A stretch of DNA of 38,839 nucleotides from Veillonella sp. (GTDB taxonomy: Bacteria > Bacillota_C > Negativicutes > Veillonellales > Veillonellaceae). Position numbers and translations under genes: made by a program. Numbering within the stretch: the stretch's first letter is position 1; each line of letters opens with the position of its first letter. The stretch covers positions 1 through 38,839 of the forward strand of contig JAGZGB010000006.1 in NCBI GenBank assembly GCA_018367495.1, written 5' to 3'. The notes under the pieces were generated by a model. The model saw only the letters and a list, made by a program, of their open reading frames with translations. It did not search any database and was not told the DNA's origin. Positions 9,103 through 16,921 of this stretch are shown here, piece by piece.

Positions 9103-9927
9103 TTATTTACGTTTTTTCTTTTTAGGCGCTGCTTCTGTAGTTTCAAGAGCAGGTCTATTTTTCTTTTCTAAATAGCCTAAATAGATAAATAAACAAATAC
9201 CTACAATAATGACAATCAAGCTTGTCATTTGAGCAGATTTTAAGCCTAATGTTAAGTTTACATAGTCACCGCGTAAGAACTCTAGGAAAAATCTAGCCGT
9301 AGAATAGAGAATTGCATAAAATACGAATACTTGTCCCTTAGCATGTTTGAAGGAGCTAAATAATAGGAGGGCTACGAAGATAAGAATATCGATTTGACCT
9401 TCCCATATCTCAGCAGGCCATAATGGTTGATTACCGTAGGTGCGATGAGCCAACGTGCTTTCAGGGTAAAGAATACCAAAATTACCGCCCGTAGGATGAC
9501 CAAAGGCATCGCCATTTAAGAGATTTGCCATACGACCGACAGATTGAGCTAAGATTAACGCTGGTGCGAATAGATCGGCAAAGGCCCAAAAGTCGATATT
9601 ATTTTTACGTAAATACCAATAACCTGCAATTGTACCAAGAACTACACCGCCTTGAATGGCCATGCCACCTTGCCATACAAAGGGGATTTCAAGTAAATGA
9701 TTACCATAGTAGTGCCAATCAAAGAAGAATACATCCCATAATCTGGCGCCAATGAGACCCGCTACAGCAACGGTAATAGAAAAGTCTATGATATGTTCAT
9801 GCCAACCTCTGCCGTCTTTTTTTAATAGTACATATGCTACAGAGGCACCACAGATAATTGCCAAAGCTAACATGGCACCATAGGCTCTAATAGGGAAGTC
9901 TCCTATAAAAAATAGATATTGATGCAT
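9103..9927 (-). CDS. lgt: Prolipoprotein diacylglyceryl transferase
   Basis: Lgt is an inner-membrane enzyme that transfers diacylglycerol from phosphatidylglycerol to the lipobox Cys of prolipoproteins, the first step of lipoprotein maturation. The protein of about 274 residues has several hydrophobic membrane segments and the family motifs GDFPIRAYG, GARLWDVFFFDW, AIQGGVVLG, AQSVGRMANLLNGDAFG and RFFLEFLRGDY. The Lgt signature Arg and Asn fall within SVGRMANLLNGDAFG. The C-terminus is a short basic tail (KKKKRK). The frame could begin at TTG 9933, but AAGGAG at 9934-9939 adjoins that codon and is six bases from ATG 9927, which is preferred. It is a single-gene unit on this strand. Confidence 0.94.
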   Translation of the reverse strand: MHQYLFFIGDFPIRAYGAMLALAIICGASVAYVLLKKDGRGWHEHIIDFSITVAVAGLIGARLWDVFFFDWHYYGNHLLEIPFVWQGGMAIQGGVVLGTIAGYWYLRKNNIDFWAFADLFAPALILAQSVGRMANLLNGDAFGHPTGGNFGILYPESTLAHRTYGNQPLWPAEIWEGQIDILIFVALLLFSSFKHAKGQVFVFYAILYSTARFFLEFLRGDYVNLTLGLKSAQMTSLIVIIVGICLFIYLGYLEKKNRPALETTEAAPKKKKRK

Positions 9928-10021
9928 ATACAACTCCTTATGTTATAACTTTTATTATATAAACTAAATTATAAATTACATGTACTTTTCATGCAACAAG
10001 AGAGATGAACTCTATATAATA

Positions 10022-10030
10022 TGGTATAAT
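10022..10030 (+). promoter_or_regulatory. Extended -10 promoter for the GH18-type gene
   Basis: TGGTATAAT at 10022-10030 matches the extended -10 consensus TGnTATAAT. No good -35 hexamer is seen at the usual distance, which extended -10 promoters tolerate. It lies 50 bases before the start. A second TATAAT sits at 10015-10020. Confidence 0.55.
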
Positions 10031-10079
10031 AAAGAAATTGAAATTATATCCCCTTATGGGGCTAGAGTTAGGAGAGTTT

Positions 10080-11795
10080 ATGATTCGTAAATCTACTATT
10101 TTAAAATCCTTAACAGCTTTAGTAATATCTGCATTATCTAGTACAGCAGTACAAGCTGAGGTATTGGTTCCTATTGACCAATTTTTAGCGAATACTACAC
10201 GTCATTACGAAGCTAATCAATATAAAACATCCTATACAGTGTATGTACCTCAAACAGATCTACAAGGAAATGCTATCGTTTTAAATCCTGCTGCTGTCGG
10301 TGAACCCGTAAAATTACCAACTACTAATAAAAATGGTATGACCTATGTTGATATTGAGTCTGATCCAGCCATGCTTGGTGTGAGCTATACAAAGGTTAAT
10401 GGTCAACTAACATTAGGTCCTGCACCACAAGCCTCCACGGTAAAAGCTCCTTATATAATGCAAACACCATTGTCTTGGGCCTTTGATCCATGGCCAACAC
10501 AGGGAACTCCATATCAAGCAAAACTTAATGCTAGCGGTGATAATATCATTTCTCCAAGCTGGTTTAAATTGCATAGCCTTGGCCTCGAAGCAAGTCCTAA
10601 TGTAAGTATTGATTATGTTAACGATTATAAAAGTAAAGGTTACCACGTATGGCCATTGATTACGAATCGTTTTGACCCTGGCTTTACTAGTGGTATCTTA
10701 GCAGATCAATCTGTATGGAAAAAATATGCTCATAACCTCGTGCAATATGCTTATATTTACGGATTTGATGGTTATAACTTTGACTTTGAAAATATTGATT
10801 ATGCCGACCGTGATCGTTTAACAGTGTTTGTGGCGTATTTATCTAATCATTTACATCAATACAATATTAAAACATCTATCGATGTAACTGGTTATTCTGA
10901 TAGTCCTGAATGGTCCTTAGTATATAATCGTAGTGCTTTTGCTAATTCCGTAGACTATGTAATTCTCATGGCGTATGATGAAACTTGGGCTAAGAGTACT
11001 ACAGCAGGTCCTGTAGCAAGTTATCCATGGGTTCGTAATCATACAGAAAAAATGCTTTCTGAAGTGCCATCCCAAAAACTAGTACTTGGTGTACCATTCT
11101 ATATGCGCTTATGGCATGATACTAATGGTTATGCTAAAGGTGAAACTTTGGCTATGAAAAATATAGGCAACTATTTTGCAAACTATAAGGATAAAATGAC
11201 TTGGGATGATCGATTAAAATTGTATTATTTATCTATCCCAACTGGTTCTGGTTCTGACCGTATTTGGTTTGAAGATAATACCTCTTTGGGTTTAAAATTA
11301 GACCTAGTAAAAGAATTGCAACTCGGTGGCTTTGCTGCATGGCGTAAAGGATTTGAAGACGAATCTACTATTGCTATGATTCAAGGTAAAGACTTAGGTC
11401 GTGGCATTCCTAATTCTCCTACAGCTATTGTTCCTGAGCCTGTAGTAGAAGAAGCAAAACCTTTAACTAAGCTTGAACAATACAAATTGCGCTTAGAAGA
11501 AAAAGAAAAGGCAAAAGCCGCTAAGGCAGAAGCAAAACGAAAGGCTAAAGAGGAAAAAGAATTAGCGAAACGTAAAGCTAAGGGAGAAGCGGAGCAAGCT
11601 AAAGCAGAGAAAAAACGTCAAGTCGAGGAAGCTAAAGCGGAAAAGAAGCGTTTAGAAGAAGAGGCTAAGACTCAAAAAGAACGTGATGCACAAGAAGCAA
11701 ATGATAAAAAAGCTTATTATAAAAGTCATGGATTCGTTCAAAATACATCTACTAAAAATGAATTAACAGAATCTGTACAAGTTGTAAAACGCTAG
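10080..11795 (+). CDS. Secreted GH18/YaaH-type glycoside hydrolase with charged coiled-coil tail
   Basis: The protein of about 571 residues has a signal peptide with cleavage likely after VQA (residue 26). A TIM-barrel-like domain follows; DGYNFDFEN (residues 230-238) matches the GH18 active-site pattern as found in YaaH/YdhD-type spore peptidoglycan hydrolases, with Glu237 as the expected acid. VDYVILMAYDE and LVLGVPFYMRLW also fit GH18. From about residue 460 the sequence becomes a highly charged Lys/Glu/Ala stretch of about 85 residues, probably a long helix. The ATG at 10080 has AGGAGAG upstream; an earlier TTG at 10038 lacks one. The likely role is cutting of cell-wall glycan in the periplasm; the exact substrate is not known. 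Confidence 0.82.
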   Translation: MIRKSTILKSLTALVISALSSTAVQAEVLVPIDQFLANTTRHYEANQYKTSYTVYVPQTDLQGNAIVLNPAAVGEPVKLPTTNKNGMTYVDIESDPAMLGVSYTKVNGQLTLGPAPQASTVKAPYIMQTPLSWAFDPWPTQGTPYQAKLNASGDNIISPSWFKLHSLGLEASPNVSIDYVNDYKSKGYHVWPLITNRFDPGFTSGILADQSVWKKYAHNLVQYAYIYGFDGYNFDFENIDYADRDRLTVFVAYLSNHLHQYNIKTSIDVTGYSDSPEWSLVYNRSAFANSVDYVILMAYDETWAKSTTAGPVASYPWVRNHTEKMLSEVPSQKLVLGVPFYMRLWHDTNGYAKGETLAMKNIGNYFANYKDKMTWDDRLKLYYLSIPTGSGSDRIWFEDNTSLGLKLDLVKELQLGGFAAWRKGFEDESTIAMIQGKDLGRGIPNSPTAIVPEPVVEEAKPLTKLEQYKLRLEEKEKAKAAKAEAKRKAKEEKELAKRKAKGEAEQAKAEKKRQVEEAKAEKKRLEEEAKTQKERDAQEANDKKAYYKSHGFVQNTSTKNELTESVQVVKR

Positions 11796-11798
11796 AGT

Positions 11799-11827
11799 TT
11801 GACTGCTTTCATAGTAAGTAGTACAAT
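11799..11827 (+). promoter_or_regulatory. Sigma-70-type promoter of leuS
   Basis: TTGACT (11799-11804) and TACAAT (11822-11827) are separated by exactly 17 bases, 59 bases before the leuS ATG. The promoter begins a few bases after the stop of the preceding gene. No T-box leader is present between it and leuS. Confidence 0.75.
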
Positions 11828-11885
11828 AAAAATATTGATTATAAAACGGTAACTAATGAGGTTGACTATATAAGGAGGCCCCTAC

Positions 11886-14354
11886 ATGAATGAAAAATAT
11901 GTAGCCCAAGATATTGAGAAAAAGTGGCAAAAGTATTGGGACGATAACCATACCTTTAAAACAGAATATGATGAATCTAAAGAGAAATACTATGTATTAG
12001 AAATGTTCCCATACCCATCTGGTAACTTACATATGGGTCACGTGCGTAACTATTCCATCGGTGATGTAGTAGCTCGTTTCAAAAAAATGAAAGGCTTCAA
12101 CGTATTGCATCCAATGGGCTGGGACTCCTTTGGTATGCCTGCAGAAAACGCGGCTATCAAACATGGCATTGCTCCTAAAACATGGACTCTTGATAATATC
12201 GAGAACATGAAATTGCAACAAAAAGCACTTGGTTTGTCCTATGACTGGGACCGTGAAGTTGCAACATGTAAAGAAGAATATTATAAATGGACGCAATGGT
12301 TCTTTGAACAGTTCTACAAAAAGGGCTTAGCTTATAAAAAAGAAGCTAAGGTAAACTGGTGTGAAACTTGCCATACTGTATTGGCTAATGAACAAGTTAT
12401 CGATGGTGCTTGCTGGCGCTGTGATAATCCAGTTGAGAAAAAAGACTTGTCTCAATGGTTCTTGCGTATCACTGAATATGCTGATCGCTTATTAACTGAT
12501 TTAGATACTCTTGATCACTGGCCACAACGCGTTAAATTGATGCAAAAGAACTGGATTGGTCGTTCTGAAGGAACAGAATTCTCCTTTGAAGTTCCATCCA
12601 TTAATGAACGTGTATCTGTGTATACTACACGTGTTGACACTATTTACGGTGTAAGCTATGTAGTATTGGCTCCTGAACATCCATATGTAGAACGCCTCAT
12701 TGAAAACGCTCCTAACAAAGCTGAATTAGAAGCTTTCATTACCCGCATGCGCAATATGAGTGATATTGACCGTACATCTACAGATGCACCTAAAGAAGGT
12801 ATGTTCACGGGTTCCTATGCAGTAAACCCTATGTCTGGCAAACAAGTTCCAGTTTGGATTGCTAACTATGTATTAGTAGACTACGGTACTGGTGCTGTAA
12901 TGGGTTCCCCTGCACATGATGAACGTGATTGGGAATTTGCTCATAAATACGACTTACCTATTAAACAAGTTGTAGCTCGGGAAGGTGAAGAATATAGCCT
13001 TGAAAAATGGCAAGAATGGTATCATGAAGATGGCATTCTAGTTAACTCTGGCGATTATAACGGCCAAACATCTGAAGAGGCTCGTAAAACTATTACAGCT
13101 GCTCTAAATGAACGCGGCATTGGTGAAGGTAAAGTAAACTTCCGTCTTCGTGACTGGTTGATTTCTCGTCAACGTTACTGGGGTGTGCCAATTCCTGTTG
13201 TATACTGTGAAAAATGTGGTGAACAACTCGTTCCTGAAGAAGAGTTGCCAGTACGCTTACCAGAGGATGTTAAATTTGAATCTGGTGCCGTATCTCCATT
13301 GGCTACATCTGAAAGCTTCTTAAATACTACATGTCCTAAATGTGGCGGTCCTGCACGTCGTGAAACGGATACAATGGACACATTTATCGATTCCTCTTGG
13401 TACTTCTTGCGCTATACAGACGCTAAAAATGACCAAGCTCCATTCGATAAAAAAATTGCTAATTACTGGATGAACGTTGACCAATATATTGGCGGTATTG
13501 AACATGCTATCTTGCACTTGCTATACTCTCGATTCTTTGTGAAAGTTATTCACGATTTAGGTCTTATTGAAGCTAACGAGCCATTCCGTGGCTTATTGAC
13601 ACAAGGTATGGTTCTTAAAGAAGGCAGCAAGATGTCTAAATCTAAAGGTAATGTAGTTTCTCCTGAAGAAATTATCAATACCTATGGTGCAGATACTGCA
13701 CGTTTGTTCATTCTTTTTGCGGCTCCTGTTGATCGTGATCTTGATTGGTCTGACCAAGGTGTTGAAGGTTCTTATCGTTTCTTGGGTCGTGTATGGCGTA
13801 TCGTTGATGCGTACAACGAAGAAGGTAAGAAAAACGTAACTGGTGAACTTACAAAAGACGAATTTGCATTACGTCGTGAGTTACACCGCGTTATCAAAAA
13901 GGTAACAGAAGACCTCGATAATAACTTCAACTTCAATACTGCTATTTCTTCTATCATGGAACTTGTAAATGCTATGTACGCTCATAAGGATAAAGCTGAA
14001 ACAATCAATAGCGCTTTGGCTAATGAATTGACTCATTCCTTATTACTTCTTTTAGCACCATTCGTTCCTCATATGACAGAAGAGTTGTGGCATGAATTGG
14101 GTGAAACTACATCCATCCACACTGAAAACTGGCCTATATACGAAGAAGCTGCTCTTGTAGTAGACGAAGTAGAAGTAGTATTACAAGTAAATGGTAAAGT
14201 TCGTGATAAACTTACTGTTTCCGTAAATATTACAAAAGAAGAATTAGAAACAATGGCTAAAGAATCTAGCCGTGTTCAAGAGTTTACAGAAGGTAAAAAT
14301 ATTGTAAAAGTTATTTACGTACCTGGTAAACTTGTAAATATCGTTGTTAAATAA
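11886..14354 (+). CDS. leuS: Leucyl-tRNA synthetase
   Basis: This class I aminoacyl-tRNA synthetase charges tRNA-Leu in the cytoplasm. The 822-residue length is normal for the bacterial enzyme. The HIGH motif appears as [11 protein letters not shown] (about residues 43-52) and KMSKS at residues 582-586. Cysteine pairs CETC..CWRC and CEKC..CPKC fit the zinc-binding insertions. The editing (CP1) domain lies between about residues 225 and 420, with TRVDTIYG and [13 protein letters not shown] visible. The ATG has AAGGAGG upstream. It has its own promoter and a strong terminator. Confidence 0.97.
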   Translation: MNEKYVAQDIEKKWQKYWDDNHTFKTEYDESKEKYYVLEMFPYPSGNLHMGHVRNYSIGDVVARFKKMKGFNVLHPMGWDSFGMPAENAAIKHGIAPKTWTLDNIENMKLQQKALGLSYDWDREVATCKEEYYKWTQWFFEQFYKKGLAYKKEAKVNWCETCHTVLANEQVIDGACWRCDNPVEKKDLSQWFLRITEYADRLLTDLDTLDHWPQRVKLMQKNWIGRSEGTEFSFEVPSINERVSVYTTRVDTIYGVSYVVLAPEHPYVERLIENAPNKAELEAFITRMRNMSDIDRTSTDAPKEGMFTGSYAVNPMSGKQVPVWIANYVLVDYGTGAVMGSPAHDERDWEFAHKYDLPIKQVVAREGEEYSLEKWQEWYHEDGILVNSGDYNGQTSEEARKTITAALNERGIGEGKVNFRLRDWLISRQRYWGVPIPVVYCEKCGEQLVPEEELPVRLPEDVKFESGAVSPLATSESFLNTTCPKCGGPARRETDTMDTFIDSSWYFLRYTDAKNDQAPFDKKIANYWMNVDQYIGGIEHAILHLLYSRFFVKVIHDLGLIEANEPFRGLLTQGMVLKEGSKMSKSKGNVVSPEEIINTYGADTARLFILFAAPVDRDLDWSDQGVEGSYRFLGRVWRIVDAYNEEGKKNVTGELTKDEFALRRELHRVIKKVTEDLDNNFNFNTAISSIMELVNAMYAHKDKAETINSALANELTHSLLLLLAPFVPHMTEELWHELGETTSIHTENWPIYEEAALVVDEVEVVLQVNGKVRDKLTVSVNITKEELETMAKESSRVQEFTEGKNIVKVIYVPGKLVNIVVK

Positions 14355-14378
14355 CGATACTCTATTTGTTCAATACTG

Positions 14379-14417
14379 TAAGCCCCCAACTACATAGGTA
14401 GAAGGGGGCTTATTTTT
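14379..14417 (+). terminator. Terminator after leuS, directly before the deaminase gene
   Basis: The stem TAAGCCCCC/GGGGGCTTA (14379-14387 with 14404-14412) has an inner CTAC/GTAG pairing and a T-rich run. The Shine-Dalgarno of the next gene starts only a few bases later, which leaves no room for a promoter in between. Confidence 0.9.
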
Positions 14418-14430
14418 AAGTGAGGTAATT

Positions 14431-14910
14431 ATGGCAAAACGTAGCGATTATATATCCTGGGATGAATACTTCATGGGCGTTGCTATTTTGGCAGCTCAAC
14501 GTTCTAAGGATCCTAATACACAAGTGGGTGCATGTATCGTTAGCAATGATAATAAAATTTTATCCATTGGCTATAATGGTATGCCTTTGAATTGTAGTGA
14601 TGATGACTTTACGTGGGAGCGAGATACAGCAGATGATAATAAATATTTCTATACTGTACATAGCGAACTCAATGCTATCCTAAATTATCGTGGAGGTTCC
14701 TTAGAAGGCTCTAAGATTTATGTCACATTATTCCCTTGTAATGAATGTGCTAAAGCAATCATTCAAAGTGGTATTAAGGCAGTTATCTATCGCGATGACC
14801 TCTATAAAGATACTAAAGAGGTAAAAGCATCTAAACGGATGTTAAAAACAGCAGGTGTAGAAATTATTGAATATAAACCTACAGGACGAACTTTACATAT
14901 TACCGTATGA
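14431..14910 (+). CDS. comEB: ComEB-like deoxycytidylate deaminase
   Basis: This enzyme family converts dCMP to dUMP for thymidylate synthesis. The 159-residue protein has the zinc-deaminase signature: His77-Ser-Glu79 in HSELNAIL and the pair Cys103/Cys106 in PCNEC. The N-terminal part (WDEYFMGVAILAAQRSKDP) is typical of the dCMP deaminase branch that includes ComEB. In B. subtilis comEB lies between comEA and comEC. Here it is upstream of them, with an opposite-strand peptidase in between. The ATG has GTGAGGT upstream. A terminator lies immediately before the Shine-Dalgarno, so expression may depend on read-through from leuS. Confidence 0.9.
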   Translation: MAKRSDYISWDEYFMGVAILAAQRSKDPNTQVGACIVSNDNKILSIGYNGMPLNCSDDDFTWERDTADDNKYFYTVHSELNAILNYRGGSLEGSKIYVTLFPCNECAKAIIQSGIKAVIYRDDLYKDTKEVKASKRMLKTAGVEIIEYKPTGRTLHITV

Positions 14911-14937
14911 TAAAGTATAAAACAATAATATTACAAG

Positions 14938-14975
14938 AAAAGCTCTTATCTATTAATTAATGGATAAGAGCTTTT
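14938..14975. terminator. Bidirectional terminator between the deaminase and aminopeptidase genes
   Basis: The 13-bp stem AAAAGCTCTTATC and its complement (14938-14950 with 14963-14975) has A and T ends and lies between two convergent genes. Confidence 0.88.
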
Positions 14976-15010
14976 GCTATATTTTTACTATATTAGATTG
15001 TATACCTAAA

Positions 15011-16240
15011 TTATACTTGTAAACGACCATCAATCATAATATCAACAGCTTGACCATCACGAGTATATCCTTTAATATTCATGTGTTCATGACCAATCAT
15101 AAAGTCCACATGTGTTAAGGAGTGGTTAAGGCCGCGTTCCTTTAATTCCGCTTCAGATAAACCATCGCTGTTTTTAAGGCATGTAGGATAAGATGCACCA
15201 ATTGCTAAGTGGCAGGATGCATTTTCATCAAATAATGTTTCATAAAAGATTTGGTTAGATTGGCTAATTGGGCTGAAGTGATCCACTAATGCTACTTCGC
15301 CAAGGTAGTGGGAGCCTTCATCAGTTTCTACTAATTCTTTAAGAACTTCATAACCTTCTTTGGCTGTATATTCAACGATTTTACCTTCTTTAAAGGTGAA
15401 GGAGAAATCTGAAATCGTATTGCCATGGTAAATTAATGGTTTTGTGCTGTGCATAACGCCATTTACACCATTATATTGAGGAGCAGAGAAAACTTCCTCT
15501 GTAGGAATATTAGCATTGAAAATAGTACCATCTTTAGATGATTCTTCCCCACCTAGCCAGATATGGCCTTCTGGTAATTCTAATAAAAGGTCGGTGCCGT
15601 TATCACAAGTGTAACGTAATGATTTTAAGTCTAATTTATTCAATGCTTCACAGCGGCGACGCAATTTTGCCATGTGATGACGATATGTATCTTTCGGTTC
15701 GATACCTTCAATGCGACAAAGTTTTAATAATGTTGTCCATAATTGGTCGATTTTTTCTTCATCACTACCTTCATAGCCAAGTAAATTTGCCCATAGAACA
15801 GTCGGTACAGATGCTACACACCATGTAACAGAAGAGTTCATGATAGCTGTATGATAGAAGGATAATGCTTTATTTAAATTGCGAGATTGTAAGGAAATAC
15901 GATCTGTTGGAATACCTTCTAATGCTTTAGGATTAGCACTGATTAAAGATAAAAATGCTGCCTTATCATCGATGTATTGTTTGTAGAATTCAGGAATCCA
16001 GTTAGCCGGTTTTTCTAAGACAGATTCTTTAGCATGTAATAAGCGTTGACGAGCGATAGGGGAACATCTCCAGTTAAGAACTACCTCTTTTGCGCCTAGT
16101 TCATAGGCTTCTTCAGTAACGATTACTGCAAAATCTTTATTTTCTACATCAATAGAAATAACTAATGTTTGGTCTTGTTGTAAATTTACGCCGCACTTTA
16201 GCAATGTATGGGCGTATTTTTTTAATGTTTCTTGATTCAT
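15011..16240 (-). CDS. M29 family aminopeptidase (AmpS/AmpT type)
   Basis: M29 aminopeptidases are cytoplasmic metallo-enzymes that release N-terminal residues from peptides. The 409-residue length matches the family. The expected metal ligands are all visible: Glu249 in IPTEEVF, Glu315 in YLGEVALVD, His344 in CHLAIGASY, and His377 and Asp379 in HVDFMIG. The N-terminal domain begins with YAHTLLKCGVNLQQDQ. The ATG at 16240 has AAAGGAG five bases upstream. It is a single gene on the minus strand, separating the dCMP deaminase gene from comEA/comEC. Confidence 0.92.
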   Translation of the reverse strand: MNQETLKKYAHTLLKCGVNLQQDQTLVISIDVENKDFAVIVTEEAYELGAKEVVLNWRCSPIARQRLLHAKESVLEKPANWIPEFYKQYIDDKAAFLSLISANPKALEGIPTDRISLQSRNLNKALSFYHTAIMNSSVTWCVASVPTVLWANLLGYEGSDEEKIDQLWTTLLKLCRIEGIEPKDTYRHHMAKLRRRCEALNKLDLKSLRYTCDNGTDLLLELPEGHIWLGGEESSKDGTIFNANIPTEEVFSAPQYNGVNGVMHSTKPLIYHGNTISDFSFTFKEGKIVEYTAKEGYEVLKELVETDEGSHYLGEVALVDHFSPISQSNQIFYETLFDENASCHLAIGASYPTCLKNSDGLSEAELKERGLNHSLTHVDFMIGHEHMNIKGYTRDGQAVDIMIDGRLQV

Positions 16241-16269
16241 AAATTCTCCTTTTATTCGTTATCAATTCT

Positions 16270-16320
16270 AAAACTCCTGCTAGTGTGACTAATAGAGTCA
16301 GTGGTAGGAGTTTTATTTTT
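16270..16320 (+). terminator. Terminator hairpin in the leader of comEA (possible attenuator)
   Basis: A 13-bp stem with two G-T pairs (16270-16282 with 16302-16314) is topped by a TGACT/AGTCA stem and followed by ATTTTT. The T run is on the plus strand, yet no plus-strand gene ends here: the neighbour is the start of a divergent minus-strand gene. Only about 30 bases separate it from the comEA ATG, so a comEA transcript would have to start upstream and pass through it. Confidence 0.75.
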
Positions 16321-16336
16321 CATAGGGAAATCCTTC

Positions 16337-16345
16337 AGTAGGAGG
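16337..16345 (+). promoter_or_regulatory. comEA Shine-Dalgarno, complementary to the upstream terminator arm
   Basis: AGTAGGAGG sits seven bases before ATG 16352 and fixes that start over a GTG at 16301. Its heptamer GTAGGAG is the same as in the 3' arm of the terminator (16304-16310). The terminator 5' arm CTCCTGCT (16274-16281) can therefore pair with either, giving eight pairs including one G-T with the Shine-Dalgarno. Confidence 0.6.
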
Positions 16346-16351
16346 TGCACT

Positions 16352-16921
16352 ATGAAATATAAATTGAAGCCGTATATGATAATTGTATTAATCCTATGTG
16401 TTTTAGTAGGAATTTATTTCCTATGGCCTATTATAACAGATGAAAGCGATTCTGTCCTTGCTGAAGGGGCAATAGACGGAAATCCTTCTATGTCAAATGT
16501 AGTAGAAATATCTAATAAACCGATTGCTTATATTACGGGTGCCGTAGTCTCACCTGGTCTATATGAACTTGAAAGCTCTGCAACAGTAGGAGATGTTATC
16601 AAGCTAGCAGGAGGGCTGTTACCGTATGCAGATGTAGAGTCTATTAATATGGCTAAATCTGTGACTGGAGGAGATCATATTCACGTAGTTTTTAACTTTC
16701 ACGGAAATCCTGAAGCGTTATTGCGTGGTAATAAGATAAATATTAATACCGCCACTGCTAAAGAACTAGATGCGTTGCCCGGCATTGGGCCTGCTATGGC
16801 TAAAAGAATAGAAGAATATCGTTCACAAAAGGGTCCCTTTACATCTGTTGAAGGCATCAAGGGGGTGAAGGGAATTGGTGACGGCCTATTTAAGAAGATT
16901 AAAGACAAAATTACAATTTAG
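16352..16921 (+). CDS. comEA: Competence protein ComEA (DNA receptor)
   Basis: ComEA binds double-stranded DNA at the cell surface or in the periplasm and hands it to ComEC. The product of about 189 residues has an N-terminal membrane anchor (about residues 8-26) and a Ser/Asn-rich linker. An SLBB-like domain follows (about 55-115; AYITGAVVSPGLYELES). The C-terminal helix-hairpin-helix pair is NINTATAKELDALPGIGPAM and VEGIKGVKGIGDGLFKKIK. The ATG has a strong AGTAGGAGG upstream. Its last 47 bases overlap the start of comEC, which implies translational coupling. A terminator in the leader may control it. Confidence 0.93.
   Translation: MKYKLKPYMIIVLILCVLVGIYFLWPIITDESDSVLAEGAIDGNPSMSNVVEISNKPIAYITGAVVSPGLYELESSATVGDVIKLAGGLLPYADVESINMAKSVTGGDHIHVVFNFHGNPEALLRGNKININTATAKELDALPGIGPAMAKRIEEYRSQKGPFTSVEGIKGVKGIGDGLFKKIKDKITI

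Noticed and set aside
9525..9755. Plus-strand open frame inside lgt
   Set aside because: It is antisense to a well-supported gene, has no family features and no ribosome binding site.
9928..9933. TTG 9933 as the start of lgt
   Set aside because: The Shine-Dalgarno directly adjoins it. ATG 9927, two codons later, has proper spacing.
11796..11885. T-box leader for leuS
   Set aside because: The gap is only 90 bases and lacks the T-box sequence and specifier stem. A plain promoter accounts for it.
15538..15828. Plus-strand open frame inside the aminopeptidase gene
   Set aside because: It is a shadow of the M29 gene, which has all its metal ligands.
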